Origin: UBA12403 sp043808565
GTDB lineage: Bacteria; Patescibacteriota; Patescibacteriia; UBA9934; GWF2-40-263
Direction of reading: 5' to 3'
Length of the DNA: 13,316 nt
Assembly: GCA_043808565.1 (NCBI GenBank)
Contig: JAZDEQ010000083.1
Coordinates: 1 to 13,316 of the forward strand
The position numbers and the translations under genes are program-made. Each line of letters opens with the position of its first letter. The first letter of the stretch is position 1. Of this stretch, positions 5,896-12,034 are shown one piece after another. A model generated the notes under the pieces. That model was not told the origin of the DNA, searched no databases, and saw only the letters and a list, made by a program, of their open reading frames with translations.

Positions 5896-6315
5896 TTACC
5901 AGGTGTCTATTTCAATAATTGGAAAAACCGAATGAACAAGTTTACAAAGACCTAAAAGCCATTCTTGTTTATTGTGTCCAACAATTAAAATATTATTTTC
6001 TCTTCTCGATAATCTTAAAAGTCCTGAAGAACTAACTAACGATTTCGATCCACTACTTGGCGCGGCTTGTGCCACTTCAACTATTCGATCTCTAATTTCT
6101 TGCAAAAGTGCCAAGGCTTCATTTTTTTTACCTTTTGTATATTCTGGAGGGATTTTCCCTAGCAAAACCTCGTCACTCAAACCAGATAATTCTCTAGCTA
6201 AACGAACAATTTCTGACTCTTGTTTTTCGGGCACCTTCGGCCTTACTTCACCCCCCCCCCCAGTATTAAATCTGAAACCGAGCATTTCCAAAAAACCTTT
6301 TCCTTTTTCTGACAT
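5896..6315 (-). CDS. Unknown 139-aa protein with a G11 tract in the 5' end of the gene
   Basis: I do not recognise a family. The product starts MSEKGKGFLEMLGFRFNTGGGGE and continues with a charged helical stretch (about 28-80) and a Ser-rich linker (about 86-97). Its C-terminal part, NILIVGHNKQEWLLGLCKLVHSVFPIIEIDTW, looks like a small alpha/beta element. Codons 19-22 are a run of 11 G on the coding strand (plus-strand C11, 6251-6261). The frame is open as given, but one more or one less G leads to TGA or TAA within three codons of the tract. The gene may therefore be phase-variable, or the tract length may be miscalled. It lies 55 bp after the 359-aa gene and 20 bp before the HAD-like gene. 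There is no SD, and TAAAAT sits three bases before the ATG. Confidence 0.6.
   Translation of the reverse strand: MSEKGKGFLEMLGFRFNTGGGGEVRPKVPEKQESEIVRLARELSGLSDEVLLGKIPPEYTKGKKNEALALLQEIRDRIVEVAQAAPSSGSKSLVSSSGLLRLSRRENNILIVGHNKQEWLLGLCKLVHSVFPIIEIDTW
6251..6261. repeat. C11/G11 homopolymer inside a coding region
   Basis: Eleven consecutive C on the plus strand encode Gly-Gly-Gly-Gly in the leftward 139-aa gene. I noticed no other G/C run of this length in the window. Confidence 0.9.
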
Positions 6316-6347
6316 AAAATTTTAAAATAATTAAAAATACTAAAAAC

Positions 6348-6396
6348 CGACCCAACATCATGTCAATCCTTTAATCAAGGCAATCAAGGTTTAGAC
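6348..6396 (-). repeat. Dispersed CCTTGATT repeat, copy C (runs into a coding end)
   Basis: Read leftward it begins GTCTAAACCTTGATTG, continues CCTTGATTAAAGGATTG, then ACATGATGTTGGG. It matches copy D (9482-9533) best. Its first 25 or so bases encode the last residues (CLNLDCLD) and the stop of the 359-aa protein. Here the reading frame misses the stop that the repeat provides in copies A and D. Confidence 0.75.
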
Positions 6397-7450
6397 AGTC
6401 ACCCTCTTTCCGATATTTTTCTTTTAATTCAAAGTATTTATTTTTATATTCTTGCCAAAATTTGGCATACTCATCTTCGGAAACAAAATTCTGATATAAG
6501 TATTCCATTTCTGACTTTAATTTTTTGTGTTCATTGTAAAAAACTAAATCGCGATTATTTTCAAAAGTTACTTCATCTAAAAATAACCGATCGCCGTTTT
6601 TTCTATAATAACCATTATAGGGCGGCGGATTTTTTTCTGGATTTTCAATAATCAGTTTTAGATTATTTTTTAAAATAACTTTTTGACCAAAAAAATCTTC
6701 GTTCTGAGATTGCAGTAATTCATAAGCATAAGTTCTGATGGTATTAAAAACTTTTTCTTGGCCACCGCCAATCGATAAATAACCAATTGGATTGTGAACA
6801 AAATTGCTTTCAAAATTTATGTCTCCTAAAGCCAATGAATGTGAAATGGCGTATTTGAAAGAATTTTGCAGATCTTGATCGCCGAATTCTAAATATTCTT
6901 TAGCTTCGTCAGATAAATTTTCACTATTAAACAATTTTGGTTTTCTAAATCTGGCCAATTGTAATTTAATTTCCAATATTTTTTCGGGGTGCTGTTTTTC
7001 AACCATTTGCCAAATCTCCAGTAACTTTTCTTCGTTAATTTTTATTGGATCTTGAGCCACCACGCATTCTACTGATGAAAAAATTTCCGGATAAAATTTA
7101 ACGAAAAAATTTTTTAAAAAATCAAATTTTAAACAATTGTTTATTTTCATTATCTGTTTTTCTTTTTCAGTCTTGGCATTCCATTTAAGAGCCACGCTAA
7201 GACCGCTAACTAAAATAAGCCGCGGTTTAATTTTTTGTTTTTTAGCAACTTCAACGGCGGGTAAAAAATAAGTAACTAACCGGGCATTTAATTTTGAATC
7301 TAAATCAGCTTCTGAACCCTCGGAAGAAATTTTAAAAGCCGGTTCATTAAATCCAATAATAATATCGCGAGCGCCAATATCAATTTCCGCATTTTTTAAA
7401 TCTTCTCGTTTCAAAATTAATTGATTGTTGTTATTAAAATAATATTTCAT
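6371..7450 (-). CDS. Unknown 359-aa protein
   Basis: I do not recognise a family. The protein looks soluble, with no signal peptide or membrane segment. It has an alpha/beta N-terminal half with strands such as DIIIGF (about 27-32) and RLILVSG (about 72-78). A Lys-rich helical middle follows. A conspicuous segment NPIGYLSIGGGQEKVFNTIRTYA (about 216-238) could be a nucleotide-binding or active-site loop. The C-terminal part is helical and charged. The final residues CLNLDCLD come from a dispersed repeat and are unlikely to belong to the ancestral fold. I chose ATG 7448-7450; an in-frame TTG at 7469-7471 would add seven residues. It lies in the leftward run between the DUF218 gene and the 139-aa gene. 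Confidence 0.6.
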   Translation of the reverse strand: MKYYFNNNNQLILKREDLKNAEIDIGARDIIIGFNEPAFKISSEGSEADLDSKLNARLVTYFLPAVEVAKKQKIKPRLILVSGLSVALKWNAKTEKEKQIMKINNCLKFDFLKNFFVKFYPEIFSSVECVVAQDPIKINEEKLLEIWQMVEKQHPEKILEIKLQLARFRKPKLFNSENLSDEAKEYLEFGDQDLQNSFKYAISHSLALGDINFESNFVHNPIGYLSIGGGQEKVFNTIRTYAYELLQSQNEDFFGQKVILKNNLKLIIENPEKNPPPYNGYYRKNGDRLFLDEVTFENNRDLVFYNEHKKLKSEMEYLYQNFVSEDEYAKFWQEYKNKYFELKEKYRKEGDCLNLDCLD

Positions 7451-7473
7451 AACCAATTTGTATATCATCAAAT

Positions 7474-7535
7474 GTCTAAACCTTGATTTACTTGATTTGG
7501 GGATTGCCTTGATTATTATTGGATTGATGATTAAC
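7474..7535 (+). repeat. Dispersed CCTTGATT repeat, copy B
   Basis: It begins GTCTAAACCTTGATTTAC, continues TTGATTTGGGGATTGCCTTG, and ends ATTATTATTGGATTGATG plus a few bases. The first part matches copy A and the TTGGATTG tail matches copy D. It fills the spacer between the DUF218 gene and the 359-aa gene, in the opposite orientation to the genes. It is the one copy not sitting at a gene's stop codon. Confidence 0.75.
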
Positions 7536-7558
7536 TAAAAATCTTTTTTATTTTTTAG

Positions 7559-8125
7559 TTACTGGTCTACTTCGGCCAAATCTCCTTTTTCTAAATAAAT
7601 TTTAATTTTCTCCACTTCTTCCATTACCTTTTCTTTCCCAATATCAGTTTCAAACCAATTTTCTTTGGTAAAAGGATAATATTCTGAATTATAAGGAACG
7701 GCTTTTAATTTTATGTGTTTTGGTATGTGTTTTCGGAGCGTCATCATTGCTCTTCTTGCGTGATAATTTTTAACAACAGCAATAATTGTTTTTATGTTTC
7801 TTAAACCTATTTCTTTATCTATGACCTGAATTGAAAACAAAACATTTTCTAAAGTATTTGTTGATTCATTTTCGGCAAGAACATCTTTTTCTGGCACCCC
7901 GAGTTTAATTGCTTCTTTTGCCATGGCTTCACCTTCTACGATTCCAGATTTTTTATTTAATCCACCGCTAAATATCACTTTTGGAACCAATCCTTTTTTA
8001 TAAATTTCAACAGCTTTTTCTACAGAACCCTTCCAAGCATTCCAAGTACCAAACACAAAAGCAATATCTCCTTTTGGTTCGAGGTCGTCTAAAAATATGT
8101 AATCTGTAATTTGTTTGTTATCCAT
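7559..8125 (-). CDS. DUF218 / YdcF-like protein
   Basis: The 188-aa protein matches the DUF218 (YdcF/ElyC/SanA-like) fold. A strand IAFVFGTWN (about 21-29) opens the domain. VIFSGGLNKKSGIVEGEAM follows (about 50-68), with the usual SGG loop and acidic helix. ENESTNTLENVLFS (about 85-98) is the hallmark ExxSxNTxEN motif, and VVKNYHARRAMMTLRK (about 117-132) is the typical C-terminal strand and helix. Some family members act in envelope biogenesis; the biochemical activity is generally unknown. No membrane segment is present, so it is predicted to be cytoplasmic. I chose ATG 8123-8125 over a TTG two codons upstream. It follows the racemase gene by 36 bp. Confidence 0.82.
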   Translation of the reverse strand: MDNKQITDYIFLDDLEPKGDIAFVFGTWNAWKGSVEKAVEIYKKGLVPKVIFSGGLNKKSGIVEGEAMAKEAIKLGVPEKDVLAENESTNTLENVLFSIQVIDKEIGLRNIKTIIAVVKNYHARRAMMTLRKHIPKHIKLKAVPYNSEYYPFTKENWFETDIGKEKVMEEVEKIKIYLEKGDLAEVDQ

Positions 8126-8161
8126 ATTCAATTCAAAAACCGATACTCCGAAAATAAATTT

Positions 8162-8881
8162 TTATTCCAAAATTTCATTGCCTATTTTGCCGATTGAATA
8201 CTGAATCGTGGCCTCGGCGAGAATTTCAACAGTATCAAAAACTTCAATATCCACATCTTCTTGTTTTAATAAAATCGGTAAATCTGTACAAGCAAGCACA
8301 ATAGCTTTTGCTCCTCTGGTTTTTAAACGCTCAATAATCTGTTTCAACACCCCCTTATCTGAATCAAGTTTACGCCCCGCAAGAATATTCATGATAATTT
8401 TTGTCAGGCTTTCTTTATCATCTGATTCTGGTAAAACTAGTTCTATGCCATTTTTCTCAAAATCTTTATCATAACTTTTATATTTGACTGTCGTTTCGGT
8501 TGATAAAAATCCGACTTTTGTATAACCACGCGATTTTATTTTTTTAGCGGTGGCGAGAAAAATACAAATGAATGGAATAGAAATTGCTTTGGCCATGCCT
8601 GGATAAAAATAATGGGCTGTGTTGCAGGGCATAACCATAAAATCCACACCGATTGAATTGATTTTTTGAGCACCGCCGATAAGTGCGACAAGTGTTTCTT
8701 CGGGTTTTGTTAAACCTTCTACGACATCAGGAATTGGCAGATTGTAAATAAATATCTCGGGGTAATCACTATCGTATTGAGCACTGTATTGCTTTTGGCA
8801 TTGTTGAATCAGGGCATGATAAAAAATTGCCGTTGATTCAGGCCCCATGCCTCCTAATACGCCAATAATTTTTTTCTTCAT
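8162..8881 (-). CDS. Aspartate/glutamate racemase family protein
   Basis: This 239-aa protein belongs to the cofactor-independent Asp/Glu racemase family (RacD-like). It begins KKIIGVLGGMGPESTAIFYH (3-22), a family signature. The first catalytic cysteine is Cys86 in MPCNTAH and the second is Cys198 in LACTDLP. NLPIPD (about 47-52) is also typical. Both catalytic cysteines are present, so activity is likely. The substrate (Asp, Glu or another) is not decided by sequence. D-aspartate could feed peptidoglycan cross-bridges. It starts 12 bp after the GNAT gene and murI lies in the same leftward run. Confidence 0.88.
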   Translation of the reverse strand: MKKKIIGVLGGMGPESTAIFYHALIQQCQKQYSAQYDSDYPEIFIYNLPIPDVVEGLTKPEETLVALIGGAQKINSIGVDFMVMPCNTAHYFYPGMAKAISIPFICIFLATAKKIKSRGYTKVGFLSTETTVKYKSYDKDFEKNGIELVLPESDDKESLTKIIMNILAGRKLDSDKGVLKQIIERLKTRGAKAIVLACTDLPILLKQEDVDIEVFDTVEILAEATIQYSIGKIGNEILE

Positions 8882-8893
8882 AAATCAAAAGGT

Positions 8894-9427
8894 TTACTTA
8901 ACTTCTTTCCTCATTAAATATTCATCACAAACAGTATCATCGCCCATTTTTACATCTTTTATTTCTTCTACAATTAAGAATCCATATCGTTTATAAAATT
9001 CAACCGCCGCCGTTTGGTTTTTATTAACTGTTAGTTCAACCTCAGAAAAACCCAATTCTTGTTTTAAAGAATTTAAAACCGCTTCCATTAACTTATCGCT
9101 AATTTTTTTGCCTCGAAATTGAGGGTTCACATAAACTCCAAAAACATTAGCTGTGTTTTCTCTTTTTTCAAAAAATCCCATCATGCCAATAAATTTTTCA
9201 CCCTCTTTGGCTATAAACATTCTGCTTTTCGAACCTTCGGCTAAATTTTTCCTTATTTTTTCTTGCCACTCTTCATCGGATCTATTAGCTAATTCCTCAA
9301 AAGAATAACCAAAAGCCTGCGGACTGTCTGTTAAAGCCTCAAGCCAAAGAGCTTTATATTTTTGCCAATCTTCAGGAAGAATTTGTTCAATCTTGAATTC
9401 TTGAAATCTTTCAGTTTCTGTTTCCAT
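8894..9427 (-). CDS. GNAT-family N-acetyltransferase
   Basis: The 177-aa protein shows the GNAT order: an N-terminal strand and helix (about 10-40), KFIGMMGFFEK (about 78-88), and VFGVYVNPQFRGKKISDKLMEAVL (about 94-117). The last segment contains the acetyl-CoA pyrophosphate-binding (Q/R)xxGx(G/A)-like motif as QFRGKKI. NQTAAVEFYKRYGF (about 137-150) closes the fold and is typical of small-molecule or peptide acetyltransferases. The substrate is unknown. It is followed after 12 bp by the racemase gene, so the two are probably co-transcribed. There is no SD. Confidence 0.85.
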   Translation of the reverse strand: METETERFQEFKIEQILPEDWQKYKALWLEALTDSPQAFGYSFEELANRSDEEWQEKIRKNLAEGSKSRMFIAKEGEKFIGMMGFFEKRENTANVFGVYVNPQFRGKKISDKLMEAVLNSLKQELGFSEVELTVNKNQTAAVEFYKRYGFLIVEEIKDVKMGDDTVCDEYLMRKEVK

Positions 9428-9481
9428 AAAAATAAGATAATAAAAGGAATAAAAGAATTTCCTCGATCGTTATTAACTCAA

Positions 9482-9533
9482 CCACCAATCCAACATCATG
9501 CCAATCCTTCAATCAAGGAAATCAAGGTCAGAC
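9482..9533 (-). repeat. Dispersed CCTTGATT repeat, copy D
   Basis: Read leftward it begins GTCTGACCTTGATTTCC, continues TTGATTGAAGGATTGG, then CATGATGTTGGATTGG. The TGA in its first six bases is the RmuC stop codon, the only TGA stop in the window. It is closest to copy C, and its TTGGATTG tail also matches copy B. It fills half of the spacer between rmuC and the GNAT gene. Confidence 0.75.
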
Positions 9534-10652
9534 AATTTCCCCTTTCTCAATCTCCACCGGCTCCAAAACTTTTCCGGCCGAGCCGTCGGTAATCTTAAAA
9601 ATATCTTTATCAATTTTTTTCAATTCGCCGGAAGCCAAGGTGTAGGCATTAACTGAAGCCTCGAGATTTTTGCCAATCTTGTTGTGATAGTCTTCGTAGG
9701 CCTTAAGATGGCGAACCAGATGCTCGGCTTGTTTTTGAATTTCTTTAACTGATTCCTCGATTTGTAATGCTTTGAGGCCAAGAATGACTGTTTGCAAATA
9801 AGCAAAAAATGAAGTTGGCGAAACAATCATCACGCCTTTAGTAAAAGCGTATTCAATAAGATTTCGGGCGTTCACTTCAGCCGCACCGACATTGGCACCA
9901 ATCAAATTGTAATAGACACCTTCGGCTGGCACGAACATGAAAGCAAAATTTGTGGTGCCACGTTCGGTATGAATATATTTAGAAGTTTCGTCAATGCGTT
10001 TTTTAACATCAGATTTAAAATCACGTTCCAGCAGTTCCCTTTTGGCTGGATCGTTTTCTTGCGAAATACGATTATAATTTTCTAAAGAAAATTTGGCGTC
10101 AATCGGAATAATCATGTCCTTAACAAAAATCACAGCATCGGGAATAAGTTTGGCTTTAGTAATTTCATCAATACCTAAATCATATTGCATTTTATATTGC
10201 GTTGGCTGAAGAACCTGACCAAGCAAAGTTTCGAGCCAATACTCACCCAAGATTCCCCGGTGCTTAGGATTTTTTAAAATGTTTTCTAGACTTTGCAACT
10301 GACCAGAAAAACCTAAAACCTGTTTATTTGTCTCGTCTAGTTTAGTCAAACGTTCGGTAACGTCCTTAATAATATCCGAAGTGTGAACAAAATGTTTTTG
10401 CAAAGTGCCGGATGATTCCAAAATATTTTTATTAAACTGTTCGCTCATGGAATCAAGCCGCTGTTGAATTTCCTGACGCTGTTGATTGTTAGTATTTTGC
10501 AATTCGCGACGCAGGTCGTCTAATTTATTTATCAAAGTTGGATCAACAGCCGAAACTGCCTGGCGCGAAGATCGAACAAATAAATAAATGATTGTTCCAC
10601 ACAAAACCAGAATGATTAGGACGAAAATAATGGTAATAAATTCAGATGGCAT
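9528..10652 (-). CDS. rmuC: RmuC-family DNA recombination protein
   Basis: The 374-aa protein has the RmuC layout. It has an N-terminal membrane helix (about 4-26) and a long coiled coil rich in Gln, Asn and Leu (about 35-115). The conserved RmuC nuclease-like core follows, with NPKHRGILGEYWLETLLGQVL (about 128-148), VIFVKDMIIPIDAKFSLENY (about 175-194), and FMFVPAEGVYYNLI (about 239-252) followed by VMIVSPTSFFAYLQTV (about 275-290). RmuC limits recombination at inverted repeats and short duplications; the PD-(D/E)xK-like IDAKF motif is present. It is the first gene of the eight-gene leftward run. There is no SD before the ATG. Its stop codon lies inside dispersed repeat copy D. Confidence 0.92.
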   Translation of the reverse strand: MPSEFITIIFVLIILVLCGTIIYLFVRSSRQAVSAVDPTLINKLDDLRRELQNTNNQQRQEIQQRLDSMSEQFNKNILESSGTLQKHFVHTSDIIKDVTERLTKLDETNKQVLGFSGQLQSLENILKNPKHRGILGEYWLETLLGQVLQPTQYKMQYDLGIDEITKAKLIPDAVIFVKDMIIPIDAKFSLENYNRISQENDPAKRELLERDFKSDVKKRIDETSKYIHTERGTTNFAFMFVPAEGVYYNLIGANVGAAEVNARNLIEYAFTKGVMIVSPTSFFAYLQTVILGLKALQIEESVKEIQKQAEHLVRHLKAYEDYHNKIGKNLEASVNAYTLASGELKKIDKDIFKITDGSAGKVLEPVEIEKGEIV

Positions 10653-10938
10653 AATTTATGATCGATGGACAAAATTAAATTGCTGGGGCTTTGCCCCAAG
10701 GCCCCACCCCTCTTTTCTTTGCTGGCCCAAATAAAAGAGGGGGAGAAAAGAAACGGCCTTTGTAGAGAGCCCTTTTGTCTGTCGCTACGGGTTGCTTGTT
10801 TCGTCTTGGTTTATAGGTTTCAAACCGCTTCGTGGCGAATCGCTACCTTTTCGTGTTTCATTGTGTTCTGGCTCGAGCGCAAGCCAAAAGGGTTAATCGG
10901 GGTTGGGTTGGAATCGTAATAAAAGAAGGATTTTATCT
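10653..10938. other. Non-coding, repeat-like divergent region
   Basis: I see no credible gene here. The stretch has two strong inverted repeats (10684-10698 and 10707-10742) and GC-rich segments unlike neighbouring codon use. It resembles a patch of degraded dispersed repeats between rmuC and the tRNA-Arg locus. Confidence 0.45.
10684..10742. repeat. Tandem inverted repeats with CTTTTCTTT words
   Basis: TGGGGC-TTT-GCCCCA (10684-10698) is followed by a 10-bp inverted repeat, CCCCTCTTTT (10707-10716) with AAAAGAGGGG (10733-10742), around a 16-nt loop. A further AGAAAAGAAAC follows. It lies upstream of both flanking genes, so it is not an obvious terminator. Confidence 0.65.
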
Positions 10939-10967
10939 TTGACGCAAAGGATGAATTCCTCTATTAT
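10939..10967 (+). promoter_or_regulatory. Orphan consensus-like promoter
   Basis: TTGACG (10939-10944), a 17-bp spacer and TATTAT (10962-10967), five of six matches each, make one of the best promoters in the window. Transcription would start near 10974, beside a perfect 10-bp palindrome ATGACGTCAT (10975-10984). The next recognised gene is tRNA-Arg, about 180 nt downstream. The transcript could be a long tRNA precursor or an unrecognised RNA. Confidence 0.55.
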
Positions 10968-10974
10968 TTATTCG

Positions 10975-10984
10975 ATGACGTCAT
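10975..10984. promoter_or_regulatory. Palindrome ATGACGTCAT at the predicted transcription start
   Basis: This perfect 10-bp palindrome overlaps the predicted +1 of the promoter at 10939-10967. An operator role is possible but unproven. Confidence 0.3.
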
Positions 10985-11045
10985 ATAGTATAACACGCAC
11001 CGCAGACGAAAAGAAAAACCCCTTCTTCACAAAATGACCGATCCG

Positions 11046-11080
11046 CCTTCCTCCTTCGCTCGCGTCGAGCTACGGTAGGA
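11046..11080. repeat. Two-step hairpin R1 (TTC/TAC internal loop)
   Basis: GCTCG (11058-11062) pairs with CGAGC (11066-11070) around CGT. Opposed TTC and TAC triplets flank it, and then an imperfect outer CC-rich/GG-rich stem. It is one of four hairpins of this architecture near the tRNA genes. Confidence 0.5.
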
Positions 11081-11155
11081 CACGGTCGCTTGGTTGCTTC
11101 GGTGGACGCGGTCGGCCACATTGTGCAGAATAATATTTTACGACACATAAATTTT

Positions 11156-11230
11156 GTCCCCATAGTTCAATGGATAGAACACCTCCGTCCTAAGGAGTAA
11201 ATGTATGTTCGACTCATACTGGGGACACCA
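11156..11230 (+). tRNA. tRNA-Arg (anticodon CCU)
   Basis: A full cloverleaf is visible. The acceptor GTCCCCA pairs with TGGGGAC, the D-stem is GTTC/GAAC with GG in the loop, and the T-arm is GTATG/CATAC with loop TTCGACT. The discriminator is A and the genome encodes the CCA (11228-11230). The anticodon CCT is at 11189-11191 with T33 before it, so it reads AGG. The anticodon stem has four good pairs plus a C-T mismatch at 27-43, and position 32 is G, both unusual. Confidence 0.92.
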
Positions 11231-11238
11231 GCCTCCGC

Positions 11239-11261
11239 CCGCCTTCGCCGAGCTTCGGCGG
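11239..11261. repeat. Two-step hairpin R2 (TTC/TTC internal loop)
   Basis: CCGCC and GGCGG form the outer stem, TTC faces TTC, then GC/GC closes over CGA. An alternative fold is CGCCGA-GCT-TCGGCG. A wider CCAGCC/GGCTGG pair (11228-11233 with 11277-11282) encloses it and includes the tRNA-Arg CCA end. No T-tract follows, so it is not a standard terminator. Confidence 0.6.
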
Positions 11262-11299
11262 ACAGGCCGGGCTACGGGCTGGCGCGCCACGGATCGAAA

Positions 11300-11328
11300 T
11301 TTCAAATCTACACTTCTGTTTTTATAAA
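11300..11328 (+). promoter_or_regulatory. Possible alaX promoter
   Basis: TATAAA (11323-11328) ends 15 bases before the alaX ATG, with a weak -35 TTTCAA 17 bp upstream. Transcription would start within about ten bases of the ATG. Confidence 0.45.
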
Positions 11329-11343
11329 CATTTTACAAAAAAT

Positions 11344-12012
11344 ATGCATAAATTTTACGAAGACCCATACTTAACCGAAATCAATACCCCTGTCACCCTG
11401 GCATTTACTGAAAATGACCAAAACTATGTTCAAATTGTTGATAATATTTTCTATCCTCGCGGCGGCGGACAAAAAGGCGATAAAGGTGTTCTGACCATCA
11501 ATAAAATAAATTATAATGTCGTCGATACTGTAAAAGATCCATATAATGAAGATGGTATTCTCTTAATAACAACCGAAAAGGTTCCAGAAGACTCCAAAGG
11601 CCAAGCTGTTTTTTGCAAACTTAACTGGGAATTTCGTTACAAACAAATGAGATTACACACATCGGCCCATTTGCATCATTGCTTACTTGAGAAAACAGCC
11701 GGTAAATCTTTACCTTTTCCAAAAGTTTCTGACATTCAAGATGGTTTTGTTTTTAATAGATATGAAGGCAGCGAAATAACACCCGAACTGGTTGAAAAAA
11801 CCAATGAAACCTTTCGTGAAACCGTATCTTTAGGAGCCGAAGTAAAAACCTATCCTGACGCAGAAAAGAAGGGTTTCCGTTGGTGGGAATGTCTTGACTA
11901 CAAAATTCCTTGCGGCGGGACACATATTAAAAACATTTCCGAAATCGGCACGGTTAAAATTGAATACAACCAAAAGAAAGGCCTGCCAACAATAAATATT
12001 AAACTCGAATAA
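11344..12012 (+). CDS. alaX: Free-standing alanyl-tRNA editing protein AlaX
   Basis: The 222-aa protein is a stand-alone version of the alanyl-tRNA synthetase editing domain, which deacylates mischarged Ser- or Gly-tRNA(Ala). The four zinc ligands are visible: His105 and His109 in HTSAH, and Cys190 and His194 in CGGTH. The Gly-rich YPRGGGQKGDKG (37-48) is the substrate-handling motif that links the N-terminal beta-barrel to the catalytic part, as in AlaX-M. The length suits AlaX-M rather than the shorter AlaX-S. The 12035 gene follows after 22 bp. A tRNA-Ala gene with the G3-U70 identity pair lies about 1.1 kb downstream. There is no SD. Confidence 0.93.
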   Translation: MHKFYEDPYLTEINTPVTLAFTENDQNYVQIVDNIFYPRGGGQKGDKGVLTINKINYNVVDTVKDPYNEDGILLITTEKVPEDSKGQAVFCKLNWEFRYKQMRLHTSAHLHHCLLEKTAGKSLPFPKVSDIQDGFVFNRYEGSEITPELVEKTNETFRETVSLGAEVKTYPDAEKKGFRWWECLDYKIPCGGTHIKNISEIGTVKIEYNQKKGLPTINIKLE

Positions 12013-12034
12013 AAAACAGACGCTAAACTCAAAC

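Noticed and set aside
5972..6325. Rightward 117-codon frame opposite the 139-aa gene
   Set aside because: The leftward frame fits the operon, spacing and start signals better. The rightward frame reads the C11 tract as prolines and shows no domain.
2446..9533. CRISPR array or spacer-repeat locus made by the CCTTGATT repeats
   Set aside because: The copies are kilobases apart, in both orientations, diverged, and no cas gene is present.
9528..9533. TGA read as glycine (Gracilibacteria code)
   Set aside because: RmuC ends at its normal length at TGA, and reading on would meet several more TGA codons within the repeat. No gene here has internal TGA.
4563..10652. A defence island or novel multi-gene system in the leftward run
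   Set aside because: The recognised members are housekeeping (RmuC, GNAT, racemases, YdcF-like, HAD-like). No nuclease-helicase, toxin-antitoxin or signalling pair was seen.
10665..10919. Open frame of 84 codons in the rmuC/tRNA-Arg gap
   Set aside because: It runs through inverted repeats (10684-10742), lacks an SD or nearby -10, and the protein looks like translated repeat sequence.
10951..11037. 28-codon ORF near the orphan promoter
   Set aside because: Its ATG lies between the -35 and -10 boxes, so the promoter could not express it from that start. There is no usable SD.
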